From Pseudomonas sp. P8_229 (GTDB lineage Bacteria > Pseudomonadota > Gammaproteobacteria > Pseudomonadales > Pseudomonadaceae): a stretch of 64,000 nucleotides of DNA. Below are positions 48,386-57,885 of the stretch, in pieces. The notes beneath the pieces were generated by a model. It saw nothing but the letters and a program-made list of their open reading frames with translations, was not told the DNA's origin and searched no databases. The stretch spans positions 3,097,501 through 3,161,500 of the forward strand of contig NZ_CP125378.1 in the NCBI RefSeq assembly GCF_034008635.1, in the 5' to 3' direction. Made by a program: the position numbers and the translations under genes. Every line of letters begins with the position of its first letter. The stretch's first letter is position 1.

Positions 48386-49303
48386 ATGCAACTCCCGGAC
48401 ATGAACCTGCTGGTCGCCCTCGACGCTTTGCTCGACGAAGGCAGTGTGGTCGGTGCTGCGCGGCGCATGAACCTCAGCCCCGCCGCCATGAGCCGCACCC
48501 TGACGCGCATCCGTGAAGCCATCGGCGATCCGATCTTGGTGCGCGCCGGCCGTGGCCTGGTGCCCACCCCCAAAGCCCTCGAGCTGCGCGAACAAGTGCG
48601 TGATGTGGTTGAGCAAGCGGCGCTGTTGTTCCGGTCGGCCGACACCGTGGAACTGGGCACTTTGCGCCGGCGTTTCAGCATCCGTGCCAACGATTTTTTC
48701 ATTGGTGTGTACGGCGGCAAGCTGTTCGACACCCTCGACCAACTGGCGCCGCACTGTGAATTGCGCTTCGTCCCCGAGGGCGATGGTGACGATGAAGCGC
48801 TGCGCGAAGGGCGCATCGATCTGAGCGTCAGCAACACCCGTCCGGTGACCCCGGAAGTCAAAGTGCAAAACCTCTTTTCCACGCATTTCGTGGGTCTGGT
48901 GCGTGAGGATCATCCGTTGCTCGACGGTGAAATCACCGCCGAGCGTTATGCCGGGTTCTCCCATATCAGCATGTCGCGCCGTGGCATTGCCCGTGGGCCC
49001 ATCGATACCGCGCTGAACGCCCTGGGCCTGGAGCGGCGGGTGGCGGTGATCGCGCCGAGCTTCCATGCGGCGATGTTTGCCTTGCCCGATTCCGACCTCA
49101 TCCTGCCGGTGCCCAAGGAAGCGCTGCTCAGCGTGCGCCGTCTGGGCTTGAAGCTGCGCTCGTTCGACCTGCCGATCCCGCTGCCGACGCTGATGCTGAC
49201 CCAGGCCTGGCACCCGCGCTTCGACAAGGACCCGGCGCACCGCTGGCTGCGCGAAACGCTCAAGGCGTGTTGCGACGAAACGTGGCTGGCCGCGCAACCC
49301 TGA
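48386..49303 (+). CDS. LysR-family transcriptional regulator
   Basis: A 305-residue LysR regulator. The helix-turn-helix is at about residues 4-63 (GSVVGAARRMNLSPAAMSRTLTRIREAIGDPILVRAGRG). The substrate-binding domain begins near residue 90 (LRRRFSIRANDFF) with two lobes. ATG at 48386 (MQLPDMNLLVALDALL) is preferred to GTG at 48377. It lies 217 bases upstream of, and in the same direction as, the efflux genes, so it may control them. LysR regulators more often face their targets, so this is uncertain. Confidence 0.9.
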   Translation: MQLPDMNLLVALDALLDEGSVVGAARRMNLSPAAMSRTLTRIREAIGDPILVRAGRGLVPTPKALELREQVRDVVEQAALLFRSADTVELGTLRRRFSIRANDFFIGVYGGKLFDTLDQLAPHCELRFVPEGDGDDEALREGRIDLSVSNTRPVTPEVKVQNLFSTHFVGLVREDHPLLDGEITAERYAGFSHISMSRRGIARGPIDTALNALGLERRVAVIAPSFHAAMFALPDSDLILPVPKEALLSVRRLGLKLRSFDLPIPLPTLMLTQAWHPRFDKDPAHRWLRETLKACCDETWLAAQP

Positions 49304-49321
49304 TTCGAAACCACAAAAACC

Positions 49322-49414
49322 CTGTAGGAGTGAGCCTGCTCGCGATAGCGGTGTACCAGTCGCCGAAAATATCGACTGAAATGGCGCCATCGCGAGCAGG
49401 CTCACTCCTACAGG
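49322..49414. repeat. REPIN, second subtype
   Basis: CTGTAGGAGTGAGCCTGCTC and its inverted copy GAGCAGGCTCACTCCTACAG. It is the same subfamily as the element at 44171, with a spacer of about 40 bases. Confidence 0.9.
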
Positions 49415-49520
49415 GGAAATAATTGCGCCTGACGCACTTATAACCTGCCGATAAGTCAATTTTCGTCAGCAGTAAGCCCGACTAAGATGCTCCGGTATTT
49501 TCCCTCCGGAGTTCGCATTC

Positions 49521-51059
49521 ATGACATCCCTGACGGTCCCGGCGCACATCGCTGCGGCCAGTCCGGCGACGGCGGCCACGCCACCGATGTTCGGGGCGCG
49601 GATCATCACCGGCCTGATTGGCGTGCTGCTGGCGGTGCTGGTCTCGGGCCTCAACGAGATGGTGACCAAAGTCGCGCTTGCCGACATCCGTGGCGCGCTG
49701 AACATCGGGTACGACGAAGGCACCTGGCTGGTCGCCTGCTACGCCGCGACCTCGGTGGCAGCGATGGCTTTCGCGCCGTGGTGCTCGGTGACCTTTTCGC
49801 TACGCCGTTTCACCCTCTGCGCGATCAGCCTGTTCACGCTGCTCGGCGTGCTGTGCCCGTTCGCCCCGAACTACGAAAGCCTGTTGCTGATGCGCACCCT
49901 GCAAGGCCTGGCCGGCGGTGCGTTGCCGCCGATGCTGATGACCGTTGCCCTGCGGTTCCTGCCGGCCAATTTCAAACTCTATGGCCTGGCCGGTTACGCG
50001 CTGACCGCGACTTTCGGCCCCGGCCTCGGCACGCCGCTGGCCGGTTTGTGGAGTGAATACGTCGGTTGGCAATGGACGTTCTGGCAAATCATCGTGCCGT
50101 GCCTGATTGCCATGGCGATGGTCGCCTGGGGCATTCCGCAGGATCCGCTGCGTCTGGAACGCCTCAAGACCTTCAACTGGAAGGGGCTGCTGCTGGGCTT
50201 TCCGGCGATCTGCATGCTGGTGATCGGCTTGCTCCAGGGCAATCGACTGGACTGGTTCGAATCGGACCTGATCTGCGCGCTGCTCGGCGCCGGCTCGCTG
50301 TTGTTGCTGGCGTTTCTGATCAACGAATGGTCGCAGCCGATCCCGTTTTTCAAGCTGCAGATGCTCGGCATCCGCAACCTGTCGTTCGCGCTGATGACCC
50401 TCGCCGGGGTGCTGGTGGTGTTGCAGGCGGTGGTGTTGATTCCGTCGAGCTATCTGGCGCAGGTGCAGGGTTACCGCCCGGTGCAGACTGCGCCGATCAT
50501 GCTGATCGCCGCATTGCCGCAGCTGATTGCGCTGCCGCTGGTGGCGGCGCTGTGTAACTTGCGTTGGGTCGATTGTCGCTGGGTGCTGGGCATCGGCTTG
50601 AGCATGTTGACGCTGTCCTGCCTGGGCGGCTCGCTGCTGACCTCGGAATGGATTCGCGACAATTTCTACGTCCTGCAGTGGTTGCAGATCTTCGGTCAGC
50701 CGATGTCGGTACTGCCGCTGTTGATGTTGTCCACCGGCAGCATTCAACCGCAGGACGGGCCGTTCGCTTCCGCCTGGTTCAACACGGTGAAAGGCCTGGC
50801 AGCAGTGGTCGCCACCGGTGTGATCGAAGCGCTGACCACCGCGCGCCTGCATTTCCACTCGACCATGTTGATCGACAACCTCGGCAATTCACCGTTGGCC
50901 GATGGCAGCGATCCGGGCCTCGCCCATCGCCTGCACGAACAGGCGGTGGTGCTGACTTCTTCTGATCTCTATGTGTGCATGGCCGGCGTCGCGGTGACGC
51001 TGATCCTGCTGATTTTCTGGCTGCCGACGCGGATCTTTCCGCCGCGCGCGCCGACCTGA
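49521..51059 (+). CDS. MFS multidrug efflux permease, DHA2 (EmrB-like) family
   Basis: A 512-residue inner-membrane transporter with about 14 hydrophobic segments, as expected for the 14-TM drug:H+ antiporter family. Motif-C-like glycines are visible (GLAGYALTATFGPGLGTPLAG), as is the TM1 segment SGLNEMVTKVALADIRGAL. Its neighbours are an EmrA-type adaptor and a NodT-type outer-membrane lipoprotein, so the three should form an envelope-spanning exporter. The substrate is unknown. The ATG at 49521 follows a CGGAG ribosome site. Confidence 0.92.
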   Translation: MTSLTVPAHIAAASPATAATPPMFGARIITGLIGVLLAVLVSGLNEMVTKVALADIRGALNIGYDEGTWLVACYAATSVAAMAFAPWCSVTFSLRRFTLCAISLFTLLGVLCPFAPNYESLLLMRTLQGLAGGALPPMLMTVALRFLPANFKLYGLAGYALTATFGPGLGTPLAGLWSEYVGWQWTFWQIIVPCLIAMAMVAWGIPQDPLRLERLKTFNWKGLLLGFPAICMLVIGLLQGNRLDWFESDLICALLGAGSLLLLAFLINEWSQPIPFFKLQMLGIRNLSFALMTLAGVLVVLQAVVLIPSSYLAQVQGYRPVQTAPIMLIAALPQLIALPLVAALCNLRWVDCRWVLGIGLSMLTLSCLGGSLLTSEWIRDNFYVLQWLQIFGQPMSVLPLLMLSTGSIQPQDGPFASAWFNTVKGLAAVVATGVIEALTTARLHFHSTMLIDNLGNSPLADGSDPGLAHRLHEQAVVLTSSDLYVCMAGVAVTLILLIFWLPTRIFPPRAPT

Positions 51060-51085
51060 TGGCTGTACTGAAACAGAAGGTTTTT

Positions 51086-52156
51086 ATGACGACTCAAGCA
51101 AAGCAGAAACTCGCGGTGGCCGTGGCCGCCGCACTGGCGGTGGGTGTGCTGGTGTACCTGGCGATGCCCGGCCTGTTTGGTAAACGGACTCAGCAAAACA
51201 CCAACGATTCGTTCGTTTCGGCCGACTACACTCTGGTGGTGCCGCGCGTGGCCGGTTTCATCAAGGAAGTGCTGGTGGAAGACAACCAGCAAGTGAAGGC
51301 CGGCCAACTGCTGGCCTTGATCGATGACCGTGATCTGCGCGCCGCTGCGCAAGCCGCCGATGCGCAAACCCTGGTCGCCCGCGCGCAATTGCAAAACGCC
51401 AGGGCGACGCTGGAGCGGCAGACGTCGGTGATCGCTCAGGCCCAGGCTGCGGTGGTGTCGGCCAAGGCTGAAATGGCTTTTGCTCAGCAGGAATTGAATC
51501 GCTACAACCATTTGGCCGGCGTCGGTGCCGGGACTGTGCAGAACGCGCAACAGGCGCGCACGCGTATCGATCAGGCGACTGCGCACCTCGACACGGCAAC
51601 CGCGAAACTGGCGGCGGAGCGCAAGCAGGTCGACATTCTTACGGCTCAGCGCGATGCCGCCGAAGGCAGTTTGAAGCACTCGCAGGCGGCGCTGGAAATC
51701 GCCAGTTTCGAGCTGTCCTATACGCGCATCACTGCGCCACAGGACGGCATGGTCGGCGAGCGGGCGGTGCGCGTCGGCGCTTATGTCACGCCGGGCAGCA
51801 AACTGCTGGCGGTGGTGCCGTTGCGCCAGGCCTATGTGATCGCCAACTTTCAGGAAACCCAACTGACCGACGTGCAGCCGGGCCAGGCAGTTGAGGTACG
51901 GGTCGACAGCCTCGGCGGCGAAGCCTTGAGCGGCCGCGTCGAAAGCATCGCGCCGGCGACCGGGGTGACCTTTGCTGCCGTGAAACCGGATAACGCCACT
52001 GGCAACTTCACCAAGGTCGTGCAGCGGATTCCGGTGAAGATCCTGCTTGAACCGGGTCAGCCGTTGGCCGAGCGACTGCGCGTCGGCATGTCGGTTGAAG
52101 CGCGCATTGATACCCGCCGTTCGGCGCCGGCGGTGCGTGAGGTGACTCAGCGATGA
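51086..52156 (+). CDS. HlyD/EmrA-family membrane-fusion protein
   Basis: A 356-residue periplasmic adaptor. The membrane anchor is at residues 5-30, with a biotinyl-lipoyl-like half at about 45-90 (PRVAGFIKEVLVEDNQQVKAGQ). A long coiled-coil follows at about 95-210 and a beta domain after it (GMVGERAVRVGAYVTPG). ATG at 51086 has AGAAGG just upstream. An alternative ATG at 51059 overlaps the permease stop (TGATG) and would add nine residues. Its stop overlaps the next gene's ATG by four bases. Confidence 0.9.
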   Translation: MTTQAKQKLAVAVAAALAVGVLVYLAMPGLFGKRTQQNTNDSFVSADYTLVVPRVAGFIKEVLVEDNQQVKAGQLLALIDDRDLRAAAQAADAQTLVARAQLQNARATLERQTSVIAQAQAAVVSAKAEMAFAQQELNRYNHLAGVGAGTVQNAQQARTRIDQATAHLDTATAKLAAERKQVDILTAQRDAAEGSLKHSQAALEIASFELSYTRITAPQDGMVGERAVRVGAYVTPGSKLLAVVPLRQAYVIANFQETQLTDVQPGQAVEVRVDSLGGEALSGRVESIAPATGVTFAAVKPDNATGNFTKVVQRIPVKILLEPGQPLAERLRVGMSVEARIDTRRSAPAVREVTQR

Positions 52157-53700
52157 TCAAGGTCGAATCGGCTGGCGCTTTCGCGAGCAAGCCCGCTCCC
52201 ACAGGAGGAACGCATTCCAACGTGTGGGAGCGAGCCTGCTCGCGAAGAGGCCAGTGGCAGCAACTCACCTTCAGTGCCTTGCTCGCCCTTGGCCTCAGCG
52301 CCTGCACCGTCGGCCCGGATTTCCACAAACCCCAGGCCACGCAAATCGCCGACTGGGCCAAACCCGCCAGGTCCGCCCCAAGCCAGGCGGTCAGTCAGCC
52401 GCTGAACGAACGCTGGTGGGATGTTTTCCATGATGCGCAGCTCTCGGCCCTCACACAGCGTGCAATGCAGAGCAACCTCGACTTGCAACTGGCCAGCAGC
52501 CGCTTGCAACAAAGCCGCGCCGCGCGCCAGGTGATCACGTCGGATCGTTACCCGAACAGCGTCGCTACCGGTAGCTACGCGCGTAAACGCAACAGCGGCG
52601 AAGGCCTGAGTGATCCGTCCGGACACAATGGCGATTCCGCCTTCAACCTGTGGGACGCCGGTTTCTCGGCCTCGTGGGAACTGGATTTCTGGGGCCGCGT
52701 GCGCCGGGAAACCGAAGCCGCCGACGCCAACCTTGAAGTCGCCGAAAACGCTCGTCGCGGCGTGTTGCTGGCGGTTCTTGCCGACACCGCGCAGAACTAC
52801 ATCCAGCTGCGCGGCGTGCAGAACACTCGTGCGGTCACCGAGCAGAACCTCGATGTCGCCCGGCACAGCCTCAAACTGTCGCAACTGCGCCTCAACGATG
52901 GTGTGGCGACCGATCTGGACGTCGCCGAAGCCGCCGCGCAGGTCGCCGCCATCGAGTCGCGTCTGCCCGCCCTGGAGCAACGCCAGTCGCAGCTGATCAA
53001 CGCGATCAGCCTGTTGATGGGCGAACCGCCACAAGCGTTGGCCAAAGCGTTATCCACAGACGCGGCGGTGCCGCAGTCGCCGCTGCAAGTCGCCATTGGC
53101 CTGCCGTCGCAGCTGGCCGAACGCCGTCCGGACATCCGTCAGGCCGAGGCGCATCTGCATGCCGCCACCGCCAACATCGGCGTGGCCAAGGGCGATTTTT
53201 ATCCGCGCATCACCTTGTCCGGCAGCCTCGGCTCACAGGCAATGCAACTCAGTGATTTCGGCTCCTGGGGTTCACGCGCGTTCGGTATCGGCCCGCAATT
53301 CAGCCTGCCGCTGTTCGACGGCGGACGCCTGCGCGGCATGTTGCAACTGCGCGAAGCCCAGCAACAGGAAGCGGCCATCGCCTACCAGCAAACCGTGCTG
53401 CGCGCCTGGCATGAAATCGACGACCAATTGAGCGCATACAACGCCAGCCAACGCCGCCGCGACAGCCTCGCCGAAGCCGTACGCCAGAACCAGATCGCCC
53501 TGCGCACCGCACAACAGCAATACGTCGAAGGCGTGGTCGATTTCGTCAACGTCCTCACCGTGCAGAGCGCGTTGCTGGCGACGCAGGAGCAGTGGGTGGA
53601 AAGTTCGACCGGGGTGTCGCTGGCGATGGTCGGGTTGTACAAGGCGTTGGGTGGGGGATGGCAGTCGGTGTATCCGGAGGCGGAGATGGCGCAACGCTAA
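52153..53700 (+). CDS. NodT-family outer-membrane efflux lipoprotein with a REPIN-encoded N-terminus
   Basis: A 515-residue OprM/NodT-type channel if read from ATG 52153, which overlaps the adaptor stop (ATGA). Residues 10-32 are encoded by a complete REPIN. The hydrophobic core (LTFSALLALGL) and lipobox LSAC follow, placing the lipidated Cys at residue 51 instead of the usual 18-25. An in-frame GTG at 52222, inside the REPIN and 13 bases after an AGGAGG, would give a 28-residue signal sequence (MWERACSRRGQWQQ...). Either start keeps the channel intact: two OEP repeats, with RRPDIRQAEAHLHAATANIG and TVQSALLATQEQWV near the ends. It completes the MFS-HlyD-OMF exporter. Confidence 0.88.
   Translation: MIKVESAGAFASKPAPTGGTHSNVWERACSRRGQWQQLTFSALLALGLSACTVGPDFHKPQATQIADWAKPARSAPSQAVSQPLNERWWDVFHDAQLSALTQRAMQSNLDLQLASSRLQQSRAARQVITSDRYPNSVATGSYARKRNSGEGLSDPSGHNGDSAFNLWDAGFSASWELDFWGRVRRETEAADANLEVAENARRGVLLAVLADTAQNYIQLRGVQNTRAVTEQNLDVARHSLKLSQLRLNDGVATDLDVAEAAAQVAAIESRLPALEQRQSQLINAISLLMGEPPQALAKALSTDAAVPQSPLQVAIGLPSQLAERRPDIRQAEAHLHAATANIGVAKGDFYPRITLSGSLGSQAMQLSDFGSWGSRAFGIGPQFSLPLFDGGRLRGMLQLREAQQQEAAIAYQQTVLRAWHEIDDQLSAYNASQRRRDSLAEAVRQNQIALRTAQQQYVEGVVDFVNVLTVQSALLATQEQWVESSTGVSLAMVGLYKALGGGWQSVYPEAEMAQR
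52180..52247. repeat. REPIN inside the 5' end of a coding sequence
   Basis: TTCGCGAGCAAGCCCGCTCC and GGGAGCGAGCCTGCTCGCGA, arms of one element, lie 27-95 bases after the ATG at 52153. All other REPINs in this window are between genes. The element contains no stop in the reading frame of the gene and carries an AGGAGG. Confidence 0.92.
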
Positions 53701-53882
53701 TGGCCAATGTCTGTTCCGGCATAACCGATTCTCGCTATGCCAGAGCGTAGAAGCGGCTTGAGCGGATTGCCGGATATCGTGAAACCGCACACCGCCATCG
53801 ACGGCCCTGCTGTGGCTGACCTAAAGTGACGGCAGGTTCGGGACCTTCCGTTCGAGACATTCCGGCACAGCAAGAGGATGCA

Positions 53883-55478
53883 ATGGCGGCACACAGAGAA
53901 ACGCCGGTTGGCGACACGCAGGATCCACGTGCGGTCCCGGGGGCATGGTTGGTTGCCCTGCGCCTGATTCGCTGGGCCAGAGAGCACTGGCTGTTGCCGA
54001 TCATGCTGCTGGCGGCGGTGGTGCGTTTTTACGACCTGACGGCGGCGGCGATCTGGTTCGATGAAGGCTCCAGTGTCCTGCTGAGCCAGTTTCCGCTGGC
54101 CGAGATCTGGGGGCATGCGGCCCATGACGTGCATCCGCCGCTGTATTTCATGTTGCTGCACGGCTGGATCGGCCTGTTCGGGGACGGCATCCTGTCCATT
54201 CGCCTGATGAGCGCGTTGCCGGGGATCGTCACCGTCGGCCTCGGCGTGTGGCTGGTGGATCTGCTCGCCACCCGCCGCGCCGCGTTGTTGGCCGGGCTGC
54301 TGCTGGCGCTGTTGCCCACCGCGGTGCGCTACAGCCAGGAAGTGCGCATGTATTCGCTGCTCGGCATGTGGCTGATCGGGGCGACGATTGCGCTGATCTA
54401 CTGGGTCCGCCAACCGCGGCGGCATCGCTATCTGGTGGCCTATGCGCTGCTGATGACGGTAGCGTTTTATACCCATTACTTCACCGTGCTCTGCGTGATC
54501 AGCCATTGGCTGTACCTGGCGGTGGTGCGCGTGCAGCCGGGGTATCGGCTGCGGCATATCCAGCGCCCGGGCTGGTGGCTGGCCAACCTGAGCATCGCGT
54601 TGCTTTACCTGCCGTGGGTGCCCAACCTGCTTGATCTGCTGCAGCACGTCCCGGAGCTCAAGGCCAGTAACGACATCGGCTGGGAAGACCCGGTGACCCT
54701 CGTTTCGTTGCCGTCGATGGTCTGGTCGTTGCTGATTCAGGACGATGGTTTAACCCTGCCGGCGTGGCTGTTCTGGCTCTTGCCAGTGGCGCTGGCGGCA
54801 GTGATCGTCGTTGGCCTGCGTCGTGATCGCAGTGTGTTTCGCGGTAGCCTGTTGCTGCTGTCCTACAGCGTGGTGCCGATTCTGCTGGTGTTTGGCGTGT
54901 CGTTCATCTCGCCGGTGTTCATCGAACGTTACGTGACGGTCTACGCGCTGGGGCTGCCGATGCTGGTGGCGCTGGCGGTCGATCGCTTGTACACAGGCTT
55001 TCGCGTGCTGGCGCTGGCGATTCTGGTGCTGTTCGTCGGCGTCGAGTTGGTGGGCGTGAAGAACAACGCCACGGTCGACAGCAATGATCAGTTCAGCGTA
55101 GTGGTCGACTACGTCAACCGGCACTTCACTGAGGGTGACCGGATCGTCACCAGCGACATGATGTGGTACCTCAGTTACATCTACTACAACCGCACCGACG
55201 CGCAGGTCCGCCTGTACACGCCACCTGCGCCGGACGGGCGCTCCACGCGTCCCAACGCTTACGGGTTCGGCACGCTGGTCAGCGAGGAGGTTTACCTCGA
55301 TCAACTCGCAGACGTGTCCAAGGGCAGCAATCGGGTCTGGCTGATCGGCACACTGGATGAGTCGAATGAGTTTGCAGCGTTGCCCGAGGGCTGGCAGCGG
55401 CAGAGCGATGTCCATGCCGGAGGCGCTTTTGCCCGCCTGTATGTGAGGGTGCCAAGCGCCGAAAAATCGGGTGGATGA
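53883..55478 (+). CDS. GT39-like polytopic membrane glycosyltransferase
   Basis: A 531-residue inner-membrane protein with about 11-12 hydrophobic helices and a C-terminal soluble domain from about residue 405. The first periplasmic loop contains the acidic motif WFDEGSS, and the second has HDVHPPLYFMLLH. These are hallmarks of the ArnT/PMT (GT39, DUF2723-related) superfamily, which transfers sugars from polyprenyl phosphate donors. The ATG at 53883 has AAGAGGA upstream. It is alone on the plus strand and convergent with the slipin gene (18-base gap). Acceptor and sugar are unknown. Confidence 0.85.
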   Translation: MAAHRETPVGDTQDPRAVPGAWLVALRLIRWAREHWLLPIMLLAAVVRFYDLTAAAIWFDEGSSVLLSQFPLAEIWGHAAHDVHPPLYFMLLHGWIGLFGDGILSIRLMSALPGIVTVGLGVWLVDLLATRRAALLAGLLLALLPTAVRYSQEVRMYSLLGMWLIGATIALIYWVRQPRRHRYLVAYALLMTVAFYTHYFTVLCVISHWLYLAVVRVQPGYRLRHIQRPGWWLANLSIALLYLPWVPNLLDLLQHVPELKASNDIGWEDPVTLVSLPSMVWSLLIQDDGLTLPAWLFWLLPVALAAVIVVGLRRDRSVFRGSLLLLSYSVVPILLVFGVSFISPVFIERYVTVYALGLPMLVALAVDRLYTGFRVLALAILVLFVGVELVGVKNNATVDSNDQFSVVVDYVNRHFTEGDRIVTSDMMWYLSYIYYNRTDAQVRLYTPPAPDGRSTRPNAYGFGTLVSEEVYLDQLADVSKGSNRVWLIGTLDESNEFAALPEGWQRQSDVHAGGAFARLYVRVPSAEKSGG

Positions 55479-55496
55479 TCGCTGGCCTGCGCAGGC

Positions 55497-56255
55497 TCAA
55501 GTCTTGCCCGACAGGTCCGCCATCCCCTTAAGCAACTCGATCGGCAACGGAAAGACAATGGTCGAGCTCTTGTCGCCGGCAATCGAACTCAAGGTCTGCA
55601 TGTAGCGCAACTGCATGGCACCGGGCTGGCGGCCGAGCATTTCGGCGGCCTGCATGAGTTTTTCCGAGGCCTGCAGTTCGCCTTCGGCGTGGATCACCTT
55701 GGCCCGGCGCTCGCGTTCGGCTTCAGCCTGTTTGGCAATGGCGCGCACCATCGACTCGTTGAGGTCGACGTGCTTGATCTCGACGTTGGCGACCTTGATG
55801 CCCCACGCGTCGGTCTGGGCATCGAGCACTTGTTGGATATCGATATTCAACTGCTCGCGCTCGGCCAGCAGTTCATCCAGTTCATGTTTGCCGAGCACCG
55901 CGCGCAGGGTGGTCTGCGCCAGTTGGCTGGTGGCCGAGAGAAAGTCTTCGACCTGAATGATCGCCTTCTGCGGGTCGAGCACGCGGAAATACAGCACTGC
56001 GTTGACCTTCACCGAGACGTTGTCGCGGGTGATCACATCCTGCGGCGGCACATCGAGGACGACGGTGCGCAGGTCGACCCGGACCATTTGCTGCACCACC
56101 GGAATCAGCAGGATCAGCCCCGGCCCCTTGACCTGCCAGAAGCGTCCGAGCTGGAACACCACGCCGCGCTCGTACTCACGCAGGATGCGGAACGTCGACC
56201 CGGCCAGGGCGATGACCAACAGCAGCAGTGCAACAAAACCGATTTGCAGACCCAT
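55497..56255 (-). CDS. Slipin / stomatin-like SPFH-domain protein
   Basis: A 252-residue membrane protein. An N-terminal hydrophobic segment lies at residues 3-21, followed by the SPFH/band-7 domain at about 25-190 ([40 protein letters not shown]). An alanine/glutamate-rich helix comes next ([15 protein letters not shown]), then the C-terminus. It forms oligomers on membrane microdomains. It follows the nfeD gene by two bases, the standard nfeD-slipin pair, and the two proteins act together in membrane organisation. ATG 56255 has GGAGAG upstream; GTG at 56261 is possible. Confidence 0.93.
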   Translation of the reverse strand: MGLQIGFVALLLLVIALAGSTFRILREYERGVVFQLGRFWQVKGPGLILLIPVVQQMVRVDLRTVVLDVPPQDVITRDNVSVKVNAVLYFRVLDPQKAIIQVEDFLSATSQLAQTTLRAVLGKHELDELLAEREQLNIDIQQVLDAQTDAWGIKVANVEIKHVDLNESMVRAIAKQAEAERERRAKVIHAEGELQASEKLMQAAEMLGRQPGAMQLRYMQTLSSIAGDKSSTIVFPLPIELLKGMADLSGKT

Positions 56256-56257
56256 GA

Positions 56258-56788
56258 TCACTCTCCGTGTCGCACCGCGTCAGTCGCGGCGACTTTCAGC
56301 AATAAGCCATTTCGTCCGACTACGCGCACCGATTGCCCGGTGTGCAGCGGTGTCGTGCTGTGCACTTGCCAATGTTCGCCCTGCAATTGCACCCAGCCGC
56401 TGTGAGCGTTTTCCGTTTGCACGGTGGTCACCGCCGTCACGCTGCCGACCAGCCCGGCATCACCGCTGACAGCGTGGCGGGGGCGGGTTTTCAAGGCACG
56501 GACGATCAAGGCGATCAGCAGCAGGGCGCTGATCAGGCCAAGGCCGATGATCATCGGCACCGGCAACTCGGCGTTGCCCAGAATCAGCGCGCCGATGACG
56601 AACATGATGATCCCGCCGAGGCCAATCACCCCGTAGTTGGGCAGCGCGGCTTCGGCGATCAGAAAGGCAATGCCGAGCGTGATCAGCCACAGGCCGACCG
56701 GATTCACCGCCGTCAGCGGGACATCCGCCGCGAGGGCTGAGCCGCTGAGCAGCAGTAACAAGGCAAACGCACAACATCGGCTGTTCAC
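56258..56788 (-). CDS. NfeD-family membrane protein (short form)
   Basis: A 176-residue protein with a signal peptide (residues 1-20, ending ALAA). Three to four membrane helices follow ([53 protein letters not shown]), then a C-terminal OB-fold domain from about residue 108 ([12 protein letters not shown]...GRNGLLLKV). It lacks the ClpP-like protease domain of long NfeD proteins. The start is GTG at 56788. It is the first gene of a two-gene operon with the slipin partner. Confidence 0.9.
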   Translation of the reverse strand: MNSRCCAFALLLLLSGSALAADVPLTAVNPVGLWLITLGIAFLIAEAALPNYGVIGLGGIIMFVIGALILGNAELPVPMIIGLGLISALLLIALIVRALKTRPRHAVSGDAGLVGSVTAVTTVQTENAHSGWVQLQGEHWQVHSTTPLHTGQSVRVVGRNGLLLKVAATDAVRHGE

Positions 56789-56962
56789 GTGACCCTCCGG
56801 GAGAGTCCTGGGGTGGTTCTTTAAGTCTAGTTGAGCCTGGCGCTGGATGAATTTTGATCAATGAGCGGATGTGTCCGGTGAGCGGATTTCCCGTCGCCAG
56901 CGGCATGCCGAACTAGACTCAGCAGAACAGCAACAACGGTCAGCGTGACACCGAGGTGCATC

Positions 56963-57424
56963 ATGCGTATGGCAAAAAAAGTACAGAGCAGCCTGAACCG
57001 GGCGCACTGTGAATATGACGTCGTGGCCCACCGACACTCGGCCAGCAGCCTGGAAACCGCACGGGTTAGCGGGGTGCCCGCCGAACGGGTAGCCAAATCG
57101 GTGATCCTCGACGACCACCACGGGCATTACCTGATGGCCGTGCTGCCGGCCAGCCGGCACCTGGACTTGAGCAAAGTGCGCAGCAACGGTGAATGGCAGA
57201 TCACCCGGGAAAGCAATCTGGCGCATATCTTCGATGACTGCGAACGCGGCGCGGTGCCGCCGCTGGGTGATTCCTATGGTCTGGACATGGTCATCGATCC
57301 GCTGCTGACCCGGCAGAAAGACATCTACCTGGAAGCCGGCAACCACAACTATCTGCTGCACATGAGCATGCCCGAGTTCCTGAGAATGGTGCCGCATGCG
57401 CAGGTGCGGGAGTTGAGTCAATAG
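56963..57424 (+). CDS. YbaK/EbsC-family aminoacyl-tRNA deacylase
   Basis: A 153-residue single-domain editing protein that hydrolyses mischarged tRNAs in trans. Family features are RVAKSVILDD near residue 48, followed by HYLMAVLPASRHLDLSKVR, with GAVPPLGDSYGLDMVIDPLL closer to the C-terminus. The conserved lysine after VA (K50) is present. ATG at 56963 has GAGGTG upstream. It is a lone gene with a REPIN downstream. Which amino acid is edited is not evident. Confidence 0.88.
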   Translation: MRMAKKVQSSLNRAHCEYDVVAHRHSASSLETARVSGVPAERVAKSVILDDHHGHYLMAVLPASRHLDLSKVRSNGEWQITRESNLAHIFDDCERGAVPPLGDSYGLDMVIDPLLTRQKDIYLEAGNHNYLLHMSMPEFLRMVPHAQVRELSQ

Positions 57425-57448
57425 GGGTGTGGTGTTGTCACTGACGCC

Positions 57449-57513
57449 TTCGCGAGCAAGCCCGCTCCCACAGGTTCACCGCAATCCCCTGTGGGAGCGG
57501 GCTTGTTCGCGAA
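57449..57513. repeat. REPIN
   Basis: TTCGCGAGCAAGCCCGCTCC pairs with GGAGCGGGCTTGTTCGCGAA (one change, TTGTTCG for TTGCTCG). It lies between the YbaK-type gene and the DUF2789 gene. Confidence 0.92.
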
Positions 57514-57548
57514 TCTTCCTCGCACCGATTTTTTGAAGGAGTCCTCCA

Positions 57549-57794
57549 ATGGAGCAGCCAAGCCATAGCCTGCCGTCCCTGTTCGACCAACTCGGCCTGA
57601 GCAGCGACCCGACCAGCATCGAGCAATTCATCGCCACCCACTCGCCACTCAAACCCGAACTGCACCTGGCGGACGCGTTCTTCTGGACCAAAAGCCAGGC
57701 GGATTTTTTGCGCAGCGAGATTCTTGATGATGCAGATTGGGCGGAGGTGGTGGATCAGTTGAATGTGCTGCTGCGTAAGGGGCGCGATGCGTAA
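57549..57794 (+). CDS. DUF2789-domain small protein
   Basis: An 81-residue acidic soluble protein that matches the DUF2789 pattern: HSLPSLFDQLGLSSDPTSIEQFI, LADAFFWTKSQADFLR and DDADWAEVVDQLNVLLR. Its function is unknown in the family. ATG 57549 follows GAAGGAG, a good ribosome site. It stands alone between a REPIN and the MarR operator. Confidence 0.85.
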   Translation: MEQPSHSLPSLFDQLGLSSDPTSIEQFIATHSPLKPELHLADAFFWTKSQADFLRSEILDDADWAEVVDQLNVLLRKGRDA

Positions 57795-57868
57795 AGAGGT
57801 GCTGAAACGCCTGAATGAAGATTTGTTTCAAAACTTGACTGAAATTCCCCGCCAATGCGATATTGATA

Positions 57869-57882
57869 GTTAGCAAGCTAAC
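57869..57882. promoter_or_regulatory. Palindromic operator just upstream of marR
   Basis: GTTAGC-AA-GCTAAC is a 14-base perfect palindrome overlapping the probable -10 region and ending four bases before the first possible start codon. MarR regulators bind such short palindromes and repress their own operon, so autoregulation of the exporter operon is inferred. Confidence 0.65.
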
Positions 57883-57885
57883 AGT

